Shown: positions 24,944-33,390, numbered from the stretch's first letter. The stretch is 43,173 bases of DNA from Bacteroidales bacterium (GCA_030606625.1 JAUWGC010000003.1:1-43173); one strand, 5' to 3'. The notes: generated by a model from the sequence alone, not told the origin. Numbers and translations are program-made.

Positions 24944-25161
24944 ACTGCAATTGCAAATGTTTCTTCTCTGACAAAATGCAATCTAACGATTTTAGGATGT
25001 TTATCTTTTTCAAAATGGCAAATTACAGCGTCTTTAATTTCAGCTTTTAATTCGGATAAAGTATCGGCCTCAGTGAAGATACTTTCACCGAGTGATTTTG
25101 CAATAAAACCGCCTTCCGGTGCTTCTTCAACTATAAAAATTATTTCTCTCATTTCTTTCAA
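24940..25161 (-). CDS. HicB-like antitoxin
   Basis: A 73-residue protein of the small HicB-like family often mislabelled 2-oxoisovalerate dehydrogenase: REIIFIVEEAPEGGFIAKSLGESIFTEADT, then ELKAEIKDAVICHF and IVRLHFVREE. Such proteins fold like the partly degraded RNase H domain of HicB and are normally paired with a downstream HicA/YcfA mRNA-cleaving toxin, here found only as a frameshifted remnant overlapping its stop. No DNA-binding C-terminal domain is present. The inner ATG at 25152 (MREII) is the more usual family start; the promoter box at 25169 leaves almost no leader. Confidence 0.78.
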   Translation of the reverse strand: MKEMREIIFIVEEAPEGGFIAKSLGESIFTEADTLSELKAEIKDAVICHFEKDKHPKIVRLHFVREETFAIAV

Positions 25162-25168
25162 TTTGATA

Positions 25169-25176
25169 CAAATATA
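25169..25176 (-). promoter_or_regulatory. promoter -7 box of hicB-like gene
   Basis: The minus strand reads TATATTTG, a perfect TAnnTTTG, 8 bp upstream of the first possible ATG (25161) and 17 bp upstream of the second (25152). The transcript would be leaderless or nearly so. Confidence 0.5.
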
Positions 25177-25233
25177 TGAAAATAATTATTTCACGTGGCA
25201 GGCCCAGCTATTCCCTGCCGTTCAAAATTTTTA

Positions 25234-25261
25234 AATCACAATATTCACGATTCACGAATAA
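25234..25261. repeat. degenerate heptamer array, word CGATTCA
   Basis: Four 7-bp units (AATCACA, ATATTCA, CGATTCA, CGAATAA) follow each other. They resemble the ATTCACA/GATTAAC units at 26943-26970. Confidence 0.55.
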
Positions 25262-25315
25262 AATCTTTGTGCCGAAAAACGGAAAATCATTGATTTACGT
25301 AGTTTTTTGAGCATC

Positions 25316-25333
25316 CTCGACCCATAGGTCGGG
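25316..25333. repeat. short GC hairpin
   Basis: CGACC, loop CATA, GGTCG form a hairpin (extended by G-T and C-G pairs) followed by TTTT on the plus strand. It resembles a weak terminator but no gene lies upstream on that strand, so it is more likely part of a repeat element with the hairpin 16 bp downstream. Confidence 0.4.
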
Positions 25334-25348
25334 ATTTTAGTGAACCTC

Positions 25349-25380
25349 AGATGTCATCTCCCATTCGTGAGATGACATCT
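25349..25380. repeat. perfect 12-bp inverted repeat
   Basis: AGATGTCATCTC, eight bases, GAGATGACATCT form a perfect 12-bp stem. There is no T-run on either side, so it is not a simple terminator. It may be the core of a dispersed palindromic element or the foot of a lost mobile element. Confidence 0.65.
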
Positions 25381-25678
25381 AAGTCTTAATCCTTATTTTA
25401 TTGGAAGATGGTTTGTGAGTTATAAAAATAGATTAATGAATACAAAAATAGGATCAATGAATGCAGCCTATCTGCATTTATTTAGAATAAATAATCACAC
25501 CATGAGGATGTGATTGGTTAGTTGATTATATAACGAGATAACACTGTTTCAGCAAACTTTTTTTCATTTCAAACGTATTATTGAACAAATAGCTAAATTG
25601 TTATTTGAAGAATTATAACAATTATAATAATTTGACCAGTAATTTAAAAATTCTAAATCAAAATTTATGTAAACATTT

Positions 25679-25713
25679 GATTTTTATCTTTTTACTTTTG
25701 TCTTTTATCTTCT
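25679..25713. repeat. heptamer array, word ATCTTTT
   Basis: Five 7-bp units (GATTTTT, ATCTTTT, TACTTTT, GTCTTTT, ATCTTCT). The same words in reverse complement form the array at 41936-41963, 16 kb away. Confidence 0.8.
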
Positions 25714-25843
25714 GCATGAATAATGCAGGCTAAAAAATACCCTTAAACTTTAGATCTTATTTATTACTTAAGTAGTTTACGATTTTATAATAGTTTGTTT
25801 TACGATATATACTAATTTGCCTTACAATAAATAGTCTAAAGTA

Positions 25844-26857
25844 ATGAAAATAAAAATTATTTTTTTCCTGTTTATTAGTATTATAACTGTTATTTGTGTT
25901 CTTTTTAGTGAATCATGTAAGAAGGATGATTCAGATGATAAAACTCCAGATGGTGGAGATAGCCTGCCAACTTTAACAACAGTTTCTATATATTCTATTA
26001 CACAAAACTCAGCTCAGATAAGATGTGAAGTTACCAGCGATGGTGGTATCCCGGTAACAACAAGAGGAGTGTGTTGGAATACTTATTTACATCCAACCAT
26101 ACTTGATAGTATTACTGTTGATGGAGATAGCACCGGGGTATATACAAGTAATCTCAGTCTTTTAATCCCTAGCACAATTTATTATGTAAGAGCCTATGCA
26201 AAAAATAGCAAAGGAATAGTCTATGGAAATGAATTAAGCTTTACAACTCTAGTACAGCATTGCCAGGGAATACCTACAGTGTATTACAATGGTCAGATAT
26301 ACCATACAGTACAAATTGGCAATCAGTGCTGGCTTATAGAAAACCTGAATGTGGGAACAAGGATTAATGGCAGTAAGGAACAAACAGATAACGGGATTAT
26401 TGAAAAATATTGTTACAAAAATGATCATGCCAATTGTGATATCTATGGTGGTTTATATCAGTGGAATGAATTGATGCAATACACTAACACTCAGGGAACG
26501 CAAGGAATATGCCCTCCGGGTTGGCATATACCAACCGATAAAGAGTTGACGACACTAATTAGTTATTTGGGAGGAGAAGATTTTGCGGGAGGAAGAATGA
26601 AGGAAGTAAATACAACGCACTGGTTGTTTCCAAATACGGGAGCTACCAATTCCAAAGGTTTTACAGCGCTTCCTGGTGGCTTTCGGAACAGCAATAGATA
26701 CTTCTACCTTCTGAAAAGTTACGCTCACTTTTCGTCGTCTACCGAGTATTCTTCAAACCTTGCCTGGTATCGTAATCTTAATTATTTTAGCGATGACGTC
26801 CTCCGGTACCACGGCAATAAACAGTATGGTTATTCTGTACGCTGTCTTAAGGATTAG
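25844..26857 (+). CDS. FISUMP-domain lipoprotein with N-terminal fibronectin-III-like domain
   Basis: A 337-residue surface lipoprotein. The signal peptide ends in the lipobox FSESC, followed by a short acidic linker. Residues about 40-135 form a beta-sandwich of the type common in Bacteroidetes (ITQNSAQIRCEVTSDGGIPVTTRGVCW, TIYYVRAYAKNSKGIVYGNELSFTT). From about 140 onward is a FISUMP domain (Fibrobacter succinogenes major paralogous domain): IGNQCWLIENLNVGTR, ICPPGWHIPTDKELTTLISYLGG, GFTALPGGFRN and the C-terminal YSVRCLKD. Function of the domain is unknown; it is C-lectin-like and found in surface proteins. The gene stands alone after a long A+T-rich spacer. Confidence 0.9.
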   Translation: MKIKIIFFLFISIITVICVLFSESCKKDDSDDKTPDGGDSLPTLTTVSIYSITQNSAQIRCEVTSDGGIPVTTRGVCWNTYLHPTILDSITVDGDSTGVYTSNLSLLIPSTIYYVRAYAKNSKGIVYGNELSFTTLVQHCQGIPTVYYNGQIYHTVQIGNQCWLIENLNVGTRINGSKEQTDNGIIEKYCYKNDHANCDIYGGLYQWNELMQYTNTQGTQGICPPGWHIPTDKELTTLISYLGGEDFAGGRMKEVNTTHWLFPNTGATNSKGFTALPGGFRNSNRYFYLLKSYAHFSSSTEYSSNLAWYRNLNYFSDDVLRYHGNKQYGYSVRCLKD

Positions 26858-26883
26858 GTCATTTGACAACAATCAACCTTACC

Positions 26884-26970
26884 CTGTAATTTGTAACTTG
26901 TATACCTCATACCTTATATCTCACGTACTGCATTCCTGATTAATTAACGATTCACAGATTAACGTTCACT
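26884..26970. repeat. two adjoining degenerate heptamer arrays
   Basis: Units CTGTAAT, TTGTAAC, TTGTATA, CCTCATA, CCTTATA, TCTCACG at 26884-26925 and ATTAACG, ATTCACA, GATTAAC, GTTCACT at 26943-26970 keep a 7-bp period while the word drifts. The arrays fill the spacer between convergent genes and run into the stop codon of the gene at 26966. Confidence 0.6.
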
Positions 26971-27472
26971 GCTTATCCATCAACTTATCAAGGTTTCTTT
27001 TAAATGATTCAGCACGCTGTGTTCCTAACAGAAAAAGCTTACCGTTGCTCAATTCAAACTGTATTCCGATATTCCTGCTGGCATTATAAGCAGAACCTTT
27101 TTTTCCATAGCCAGTGCGAATTCCCCATCCGCCATATTCTTTTATAGGTTTGTATTTTATGATCTCATAGTGTTCTATTTCTTCTGGCTTGATAGTTCTG
27201 AATTTCCTTTGAAAAGGAAGAAATTTGTAATGAACACCTTCATTATCAATAATTGTGATTAGTTTAATTTGGAAGAACATAATTATTATGGCAAGAGGAA
27301 TGATCCCAATAACAATTAAAAACTCATCTGATGTATGATTACCGCCAAATGGCATTCCAATAATGATTTGTTGAATGAATACATACAACCAGAAACCGGT
27401 CGAAATGAAAATAATAATCCATATCCAAGGCTGATTGAATTTCTGTTCTTCCTTAAATCTGATTTTTTTCAT
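26966..27472 (-). CDS. membrane protein with PH-like domain
   Basis: A 168-residue protein with two hydrophobic segments (WIWIIIFISTGFWLYVFI and FLIVIGIIPLAIIIMFFQI) and a cytosolic C-terminal half of beta strands (LITIIDNEGVHYKF, IKPEEIEHYEIIKYKP, GIQFELSNGKLFLLGTQ) ending in a helix, the layout of bacterial PH-like domain proteins (DUF6141-like). These sense or bind unknown ligands; no function is known. It lies 96 bp downstream of the MscS-type channel gene on the same strand and may be co-transcribed with it. Confidence 0.68.
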   Translation of the reverse strand: MKKIRFKEEQKFNQPWIWIIIFISTGFWLYVFIQQIIIGMPFGGNHTSDEFLIVIGIIPLAIIIMFFQIKLITIIDNEGVHYKFLPFQRKFRTIKPEEIEHYEIIKYKPIKEYGGWGIRTGYGKKGSAYNASRNIGIQFELSNGKLFLLGTQRAESFKRNLDKLMDKQ

Positions 27473-27568
27473 TGTTGCTAATATTTATATATTCATGGGA
27501 ATCCACTTAAGGGTGTGATCATGTACTTTAAGCTAATGTGAATTAAGCTAATAATTTTTATGAACGTT

Positions 27569-28834
27569 TTAAAATTGTCTTTCTGAGATCAATGTTCTGA
27601 AATCTGCACCTGATGGATTCTGAAAGGTCCGCAGATCAAACTGGGGAATGACTGCAAGAATATGGTCAAAGATATCAGACTGAATATCTTCATATTTAGC
27701 CCATTCCTGTACTTTGCTGAATACGTATATTTCAATAGGGAGTCCTTTTTCATTCGGCTGGAGCTGTCTGACCAGAAATGTCATATTGGTGTTGATTATG
27801 GGATTACCGGAAAGATATCCTTTTAGATATGCTCTGAACACTCCAATGTTGGTCTGGCGGCGACCATTTACCAGCACGGAATTATCAATATTATGTTTTT
27901 TATTGTATTCCCGGATCTTATTTTCAGTCTTTTCAACATATTTAGCCACATACTGAATTTTTTTAAACCGTTCAAGCATTTCAGGTGTGCAGAATTTAAT
28001 GCTGTTCATATCGATATTAATCGAGCGTTTAATCCTGCGTCCTCCTGATTCTTCCATGCCCCGCCAGTTCATGAAATAATCTGTAACCAGGTTATATGTT
28101 GGTACTGTAGTAATGGTTTTGTCCCAGTTCTGTACCTTGACAGTGGTCAGTGAAATATCAATGACCGTACCGTTTGCACCAAATTTCGGCATTTCAATCC
28201 AGTCGCCGATCTTGACCATATTATTGGCTGATAAGGTAATACCACCAACAAACCCAAGGATGGAGTCCTTAAAGATAAGCATAAGGACAGCCGAGAGTGC
28301 TCCGAAACCAGCGATCCAGCCAAAATTATTCCTGCCCAGCAATATTGTAATAATGCCTGCAATCGCCAGAATATAAATAATGATCTTAATAACCTGGATA
28401 TATCCCTTAATGGGTTTGGTCTTGCTGATTTCGTAGCTGGAGTATATTTCGTTGAATGCATTGATAGAAGAGAGTATGATCTGAACAACAATGATCACCA
28501 TATAAATACTAACAATTAACTTTATAGCTTTGACAAGTAATTCATATTCCTCCAGAAAGTACGGGGTCAGGAAAATGATAATCAGGGCAGGAGCAAGATA
28601 GGCGAATCTATGGAAGACCCTTTTTTCAATTAAAATATCATCCCATATATTTTTTGTTCTTTTGGCAATTACATGTATAGCCCTGACGACCAACTTTTTG
28701 GTGATATAAAAGCCAATGATTGATATTATTAGTAAAAAAATGACCCCGGCTAGTTCTGTAAAAAATGTTGCCGGATTTTCTGATAACCCTAACTGGATAA
28801 ACCAGTCATTTATATGGTTCATCAATTGTTTCAT
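27569..28834 (-). CDS. mechanosensitive ion channel, MscS family (YbdG-like)
   Basis: A 421-residue channel with several N-terminal membrane segments, the pore-lining helix region (GFGALSAVLMLIFKDSILGFVGGITLSANN) and the beta domain motif IGDWIEMPKFGANGTVIDISLTTVKVQNWDKTITTVPTYNL, which is diagnostic of MscS proteins. The long C-terminal region with VNGRRQTNIGVFRAYLKGYL matches the YbdG/YnaI-like subgroup of about 415 residues. It should open under membrane tension on osmotic downshock. The ATG at 28834 begins a typical amphipathic N-terminus; the 25 codons upstream of it look like leader sequence. Confidence 0.92.
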   Translation of the reverse strand: MKQLMNHINDWFIQLGLSENPATFFTELAGVIFLLIISIIGFYITKKLVVRAIHVIAKRTKNIWDDILIEKRVFHRFAYLAPALIIIFLTPYFLEEYELLVKAIKLIVSIYMVIIVVQIILSSINAFNEIYSSYEISKTKPIKGYIQVIKIIIYILAIAGIITILLGRNNFGWIAGFGALSAVLMLIFKDSILGFVGGITLSANNMVKIGDWIEMPKFGANGTVIDISLTTVKVQNWDKTITTVPTYNLVTDYFMNWRGMEESGGRRIKRSINIDMNSIKFCTPEMLERFKKIQYVAKYVEKTENKIREYNKKHNIDNSVLVNGRRQTNIGVFRAYLKGYLSGNPIINTNMTFLVRQLQPNEKGLPIEIYVFSKVQEWAKYEDIQSDIFDHILAVIPQFDLRTFQNPSGADFRTLISERQF

Positions 28835-29161
28835 TGTAAAAAAGTTATTGATATTAATGTGTAGTGTAGCATAACATAACTTGCTCTGTAAGGAGTGCCT
28901 ATGGCACAATCCGTAACAATACGTTTAATAAAAAAATCAAGTTAATAATAATACTTTCTCAAAACTAAACAAAAAAGTCTTTCTGGCAACTATTTAACGA
29001 ATTCAAATTTTTATTAATGATTTCATAACTTTTAGTTATTATTATCGTATAATGCATCTAGCGATTTACATGCATCCTGATACAATTAGTTCCTAGCTAA
29101 ACCTGAATCTCTATTTTACAGGTCCTGCAATCATTTTCATAATAACAAAAATCAAAAAGCT

Positions 29162-29563
29162 ATGAGTCGAATTAAAAATTTATTTTTATTTATCATTCCT
29201 ATAGCCATGATAATAGTACATGGTTGTTCTAAGGATGGTGAGAAATCGGTACCCATTAAATGTGAGTTGAACACATGTTGTGAGGAGCATGTAAATTCCT
29301 CAATAAATGTGGAATATACCCTGGAAGGTATAGGTGACATCAACCTTACTGAATTCTATTATGTTGATGCGAATGGGGAACAGATAGTTTCTAATCCTGA
29401 ATATCCTTATACCATAATTACCACACTTTCCAACGCAAATGACATTAAGATCATGGCGAAGGGTATTGTCAGAAATGGAGAGATCAGAATAAGCTATTAT
29501 GCTGAAGATAATGGCATCAAGTATGAAGGCACCGATTTTTGTGCTAAGTATCTGGAGGATTAG
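29162..29563 (+). CDS. small lipoprotein, MmpS-like fold suspected
   Basis: A 133-residue lipoprotein: signal MSRIKNLFLFIIPIAMIIVHG followed by the lipidated cysteine of IVHGC. The mature part starts with a cysteine pair (CELNTCCEEH) and continues as one beta domain (VEYTLEGIGDINLTEFYYVDANGE, PYTIITTLSNANDIKIMAKGI, NGEIRISYYAEDNGI). The strand order and the YTLxG...YxDxxG...IxA...G.I.I pattern resemble the MmpS / transport-accessory fold, but this is by eye only. It is monocistronic, with the convergent C1 peptidase gene 50 bp away. Confidence 0.6.
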   Translation: MSRIKNLFLFIIPIAMIIVHGCSKDGEKSVPIKCELNTCCEEHVNSSINVEYTLEGIGDINLTEFYYVDANGEQIVSNPEYPYTIITTLSNANDIKIMAKGIVRNGEIRISYYAEDNGIKYEGTDFCAKYLED

Positions 29564-29614
29564 AAATTATTCCTTATAGGAATACCTGTTATACCAAATA
29601 TTCTATCAACAAAT

Positions 29615-31003
29615 TCATTCTTCAGGTGCAAACATAGGATCCCAGGGTGGCAGCATGATGGGTTCCTTTTCTAGTATTTTCAGGGTTTTACTATCGATAT
29701 ATATTTTATTGATCACCAGACGGAACATGTATTCGTCAAACCATTTATCTGTCATTATCAAAAACCCTTCATGTCCTTTTTTCCCCCAACTGTTTTCCAG
29801 CAACCATTTGTCTGCATTCCCATCTTCCGGCACGTTTACACCAACCAGGCTCATCCCATGAGATGAACCACTATCGAAAGTTTTTATCCTTTGTTCCTTG
29901 TTCATGCCAAACTGTACTCCAAACAGGTCATCATAGTCAAAATTATTGATATCCAGTGTTCCTTTATCTTTGTTCAGTTGCTTTCCCACATCACATGAAA
30001 AATACATGGGGGCATTATCTTTTATCGAAGCTATTGCAAACTGTTTGATCTCATCAACAGGCAAATTTATGTACTTCCAGTTTCCTCCTTCATGCATGTG
30101 GCGGTCATATTCAATCTCGTATAGGTTGTAATAAGGCCTGGTAGGATCATTCATAAACATTACGTAATCCTTTAAATCTATGCCGATAACTTTTTCATAG
30201 AAGGATTTGGGTGTGTATTTTGTGGGCTTGCTTATGTTCCCGTCTTTATCCTCATATTGCCACACAAATTCAGTAGGTGGTTCACCAAGGCAAAGTACAA
30301 GGATCCTGTAAAAATCGGTGAGCATTTTGATTTTGTGTTTTTCCAGATTAAGGTCATCAACATTATTGTGAACCATTTCCCTTAAGGTTAATCCATCTTC
30401 CCTAAGTTTCCTTCTCAGTAATCTTGACATCAGGCTTGTATTTTCACTGTTCTGACATTCAGGCATTACCGTATTGGGTACAGCACCATATTTGTCAACA
30501 ATATTTACAACCCCGGTCCACTGGCCACCATCATTGATAGGGTGCTTGAACAACCATTCCACGATCCTGTTTTCCATCGGTTTATTTGCTGTGGCGATAA
30601 TGGCTTCAAAGAAAAGATTGGCTTTTTCGAATTGATCCCAGAAAAACGAATAATTATGGGAGAACTGGAAATCCTTGAGCTGATATTTTTCTATGATTAC
30701 GGGACGAAGAACATTTAAACCTGTAAAAAGCCAGCAACGGCCGGATGATTTTTGATCCGTTATTCCTTTGATCTCAACTTTATTAGAAAAATAGGGTGAG
30801 AGTTTACCCAGGTTGTCCCTGTTTATGGCTAGCTTTTTAATGTCATTGTTGCTGATGGCATTCATTAAAGCCTTTGTTTCGCCATCAATCTTAACAGATT
30901 TTCTGATCTCTTCCAGGATATCCCCGGTTATTGTTCCTTTTTCCTGTCCGAGAATCATAAGGGCAAAACCCGACAGCATTATTGTCAACATAAATTTTTT
31001 CAT
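29615..31003 (-). CDS. exported C1-family cysteine peptidase (aminopeptidase C / bleomycin hydrolase type)
   Basis: A 462-residue peptidase. An N-terminal signal (MKKFMLTIMLSGFALMILGQ) indicates a periplasmic or surface location, unlike the cytosolic PepC of Lactobacillales. The active-site cysteine is C90 in SSGRCWLFTGLNVLRP, the histidine lies in SSHGMSLVGVN and the asparagine in LLENSWGKKG, so the papain-type triad is complete. The sequence SHNYSFFWDQFEKANLF is typical of the bleomycin-hydrolase subfamily (C1B). These enzymes are hexameric aminopeptidases whose C-terminus lines the active site. Here the chain ends in DPMFAPEE, longer than the usual terminal alanine. Monocistronic, divergent from lpdA. 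Confidence 0.9.
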   Translation of the reverse strand: MKKFMLTIMLSGFALMILGQEKGTITGDILEEIRKSVKIDGETKALMNAISNNDIKKLAINRDNLGKLSPYFSNKVEIKGITDQKSSGRCWLFTGLNVLRPVIIEKYQLKDFQFSHNYSFFWDQFEKANLFFEAIIATANKPMENRIVEWLFKHPINDGGQWTGVVNIVDKYGAVPNTVMPECQNSENTSLMSRLLRRKLREDGLTLREMVHNNVDDLNLEKHKIKMLTDFYRILVLCLGEPPTEFVWQYEDKDGNISKPTKYTPKSFYEKVIGIDLKDYVMFMNDPTRPYYNLYEIEYDRHMHEGGNWKYINLPVDEIKQFAIASIKDNAPMYFSCDVGKQLNKDKGTLDINNFDYDDLFGVQFGMNKEQRIKTFDSGSSHGMSLVGVNVPEDGNADKWLLENSWGKKGHEGFLIMTDKWFDEYMFRLVINKIYIDSKTLKILEKEPIMLPPWDPMFAPEE

Positions 31004-31100
31004 TGTTTTTTTTTAAATAAAATAATTGTTTAATAAAAATTATGCATGCTAAAAGTATAAAAAATAGAATTATGGAATATGCATATAATAAGCCTTTTTA

Positions 31101-31134
31101 TTTGAAATCGTTTTAAACAATTGTGGTATATTTG
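31101..31134 (+). promoter_or_regulatory. promoter of lpdA
   Basis: TTTG at 31101-31104, 22 bp, then TATATTTG at 31127-31134 (perfect TAnnTTTG). The start codon is 57 bp downstream and the leader begins with a heptamer array. Confidence 0.6.
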
Positions 31135-31138
31135 TGCT

Positions 31139-31159
31139 TTGCAGGTTGCAGGTTGTAAA
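31139..31159. repeat. short heptamer array, word TTGCAGG
   Basis: Three 7-bp units (TTGCAGG, TTGCAGG, TTGTAAA) begin 5 bp after the lpdA -7 box, so transcription would start at or inside the array. The words resemble those at 18125-18166. Confidence 0.6.
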
Positions 31160-31191
31160 ACTCTCATAACATATTATCAATATCAAAAAGA

Positions 31192-32589
31192 ATGATTATG
31201 AACTATGATGTGATTGTCCTTGGCAGTGGGCCGGGCGGTTACGTTGCTGCCATAAGGGCAAGTCAGCTTGGAAAAAAAACAGCTGTTGTTGAGAAAGCAG
31301 AGCTAGGCGGTGTTTGTTTGAACTGGGGATGCATCCCGACAAAAGCATTGTTGAAAAGTGCACAGGTGTTTAATTATGCATCTCATGCTGTTGATTATGG
31401 GGTAAAGATCGATGGTGAGGTAGTGCCGGATTTTAAAAGGATGGTCGAACGCAGCCGCGAAGTGGCAAATGGAATGAGCAAGGGAATACAGTATTTATTT
31501 AAGAAAAATAAGATCGATCATATTCAAGGGTTTGGCAGGATAAAACCGGGAAAGAAAATTGAAGTGACCGGAAATAATGGAGAAACGAAGGAATACACAG
31601 CGAATCATATCATTATTGCAACAGGTGCCCGTTCAAAGGAGTTACCAAACATGAAAAAGGATGGTAAAAAGATCATTGGATACCATGAGGCCCTGGTATT
31701 ATCCTCCCTGCCCAAGTCAATGGTCGTTGTGGGCTCAGGAGCTATAGGGTCGGAATTTGCCTATTTCTATAATACAATAGGTACACAGGTTACATTGATT
31801 GAACTCTTGCCAAATATTGTCCCGCTGGAAGATGAAGAAATATCAAAACAACTTGGACGGTCGTTTAAAAAGGCAGGGATGAAAGTCCTTACAAATACAA
31901 TTGTAGAATCTGTTGATACAACAGGTAAGGGATGTAAGGTCAGGGTGAAGTCAAAAAAAGGCGAAGAAATTATCGAGGCTGATATCGTGCTGTCAGCAGT
32001 TGGCATTGCAGCCAACCTGGATGGCATCGGCCTGGAAGATGTTGGTATAACATTAGAAAATGATAAAATAAAGGTTGATGAATATTACAGAACGAGCATA
32101 CCTGGGTATTTTGCTATCGGAGATGTAGTGCATGGCCCTGCACTTGCACATGTTGCTTCATATGAGGGGATAACCTGTGTTGAAAAGATTGCAGGTTTAA
32201 ACCCTGAACCAGTTGATTATAACAATGTTCCTGCCTGTACATATACTTATCCTGAAATAGCTTCTGTGGGTAAAACTGAAAAGCAAGCTATAGAGGCAGG
32301 ATATGATATTAAAATTGGTAAGTTTCCCTATATGGCTTCAGGGAAAGCCAGTGCAGCAGGTTGCAGGGACGGATTTGTAAAAGTAATATTTGAAACAAAG
32401 TACGGAGAATTGCTTGGATGTCACATGATTGGTGATAATGTCACCGAAATGATCGCGGAAGTAATAGTTGCAAGAAAACTTAATATCACAGGTGAAGAAA
32501 TTATCAAATCGATGCACCCTCATCCAACTATGTCAGAGGCTTTAATGGAGGCTGTCGCTGCAGCATATGGTGAAGCCATTCATTTGTGA
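31192..32589 (+). CDS. lpdA: dihydrolipoamide dehydrogenase (E3)
   Basis: A 465-residue FAD enzyme that reoxidises dihydrolipoamide in 2-oxoacid dehydrogenase or glycine-cleavage complexes. It has the FAD-binding GSGPGGYVAAIRA, the redox disulfide in GGVCLNWGCIPTKALLKS, the NAD-binding VVVGSGAIGSEFAYFYNTIG, the second FAD motif GYFAIGDVV and the catalytic His-Glu region HPHPTMSEALMEA near the end. All are intact. Two in-frame ATGs (31192, 31198) are possible starts. No E1 or E2 genes are adjacent, so it may serve several complexes. The gene is preceded by a good promoter. Confidence 0.95.
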   Translation: MIMNYDVIVLGSGPGGYVAAIRASQLGKKTAVVEKAELGGVCLNWGCIPTKALLKSAQVFNYASHAVDYGVKIDGEVVPDFKRMVERSREVANGMSKGIQYLFKKNKIDHIQGFGRIKPGKKIEVTGNNGETKEYTANHIIIATGARSKELPNMKKDGKKIIGYHEALVLSSLPKSMVVVGSGAIGSEFAYFYNTIGTQVTLIELLPNIVPLEDEEISKQLGRSFKKAGMKVLTNTIVESVDTTGKGCKVRVKSKKGEEIIEADIVLSAVGIAANLDGIGLEDVGITLENDKIKVDEYYRTSIPGYFAIGDVVHGPALAHVASYEGITCVEKIAGLNPEPVDYNNVPACTYTYPEIASVGKTEKQAIEAGYDIKIGKFPYMASGKASAAGCRDGFVKVIFETKYGELLGCHMIGDNVTEMIAEVIVARKLNITGEEIIKSMHPHPTMSEALMEAVAAAYGEAIHL

Positions 32590-32650
32590 AATTAATATGT
32601 AACACTCCGGAACACACTTAAAATAATGTAACTAATCATTTATAAATTTC

Positions 32651-32704
32651 AAGTGCCTAAAGTACTCCAGGCACTCTAAGTACTCGAAGTACTTTAGTCA
32701 CTTA
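32651..32704. repeat. 9-bp-period array, word AAGTACTNN
   Basis: Six 9-bp units (AAGTGCCTA, AAGTACTCC, AGGCACTCT, AAGTACTCG, AAGTACTTT, AGTCACTTA) lie between lpdA and rfbC. The repeated AGTACT is itself a palindrome. It is similar in style to the heptamer arrays but with a different period. Confidence 0.75.
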
Positions 32705-32747
32705 TGATTCATGACACTAATTAGTTACAAAATAATAAAGTTTATAT

Positions 32748-33290
32748 ATGGAATTTTTAAAAACTGAAATTTCCGGGTTATTGATCATCAAACCCAAAGT
32801 ATTTGAAGATGAGAGGGGATATTTTTTCGAATCCTTCAGCAGGGAAGAATTTTTAAAGGGTGGGATAGATGTGATCTTTGATCAGGATAATGAATCAAGA
32901 TCTCAAAAAGATGTTTTGCGCGGGTTGCATTTCCAGAATCCTCCCTTTGAGCAGGCTAAACTGGTCCGGGTACTTAAAGGTGCTGCTCTTGATGTGGCAG
33001 TGGATATCAGGAAGGATTCCCCTACTTATGGAAAATGGAATTCGATCATTCTGGATGAAGAAAACAAACTGATGTATTGGATCCCTCCCGGATTTGCTCA
33101 TGGATTTCTTGCACTTAAGGACGATACCATATTTACATATAAATGTACTAATTCGTATAATAAGGAATCAGAAGGAAGCATTCGCTGGAATGATCCCGAC
33201 CTGGATATCAATTGGGGTATATCTGCCCCCCTTTTATCCGGTAAAGATAAAAAGGCATCGTTTTTCAAGGATCTAAAAAGTGAATTTTAA
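32748..33290 (+). CDS. rfbC: dTDP-4-dehydrorhamnose 3,5-epimerase
   Basis: A 180-residue cupin enzyme of the dTDP-L-rhamnose pathway. It carries the family motifs FEDERGYFFESF, FDQDNESRSQKDVLRGLHFQ with the catalytic histidine, QAKLVRVLKGAALDVAVDIRKDSPTYGKW and YWIPPGFAHGFLAL. Length and start are standard. The other rml genes (rfbA, rfbB, rfbD) are not in the window, so the gene is dispersed from the rest of the pathway. Confidence 0.94.
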   Translation: MEFLKTEISGLLIIKPKVFEDERGYFFESFSREEFLKGGIDVIFDQDNESRSQKDVLRGLHFQNPPFEQAKLVRVLKGAALDVAVDIRKDSPTYGKWNSIILDEENKLMYWIPPGFAHGFLALKDDTIFTYKCTNSYNKESEGSIRWNDPDLDINWGISAPLLSGKDKKASFFKDLKSEF

Positions 33291-33293
33291 CTT

Positions 33294-33314
33294 CTCTACT
33301 GTCTACTGTCGACT
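33294..33314. repeat. heptamer array, word GTCTACT/GTCGACT
   Basis: Three 7-bp units (CTCTACT, GTCTACT, GTCGACT) start 3 bp after the rfbC stop codon. The word matches the arrays at 37433-37467 and, inverted, at 11425-11445. Confidence 0.7.
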
Positions 33315-33390
33315 TTTAATCGCTTTGCACAGAATAATCACTATTTTATAAACAAACACAAATTAGAATTAATTACAAGATATTTGGATA

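Larger units (their letters stand above)
25162..25843. other. 682-bp spacer without genes
   Basis: The spacer contains the hicB promoter, a heptamer array at 25234-25261, two hairpins at 25316-25380 and a second heptamer array at 25679-25713. The rest is A+T-rich with no open frame of note. It separates two divergent transcription units and looks like decayed sequence. Confidence 0.6.

Noticed and set aside
24940-25161. 2-oxoisovalerate dehydrogenase subunit, the usual automatic label for this small family
   Set aside because: A 73-residue protein cannot be a dehydrogenase subunit; the HicB-like fold pattern and the adjacent hicA remnant explain it better.
25316-25333. Intrinsic terminator
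   Set aside because: The hairpin is followed by only four T residues and no plus-strand gene lies upstream, so I list it as a repeat.
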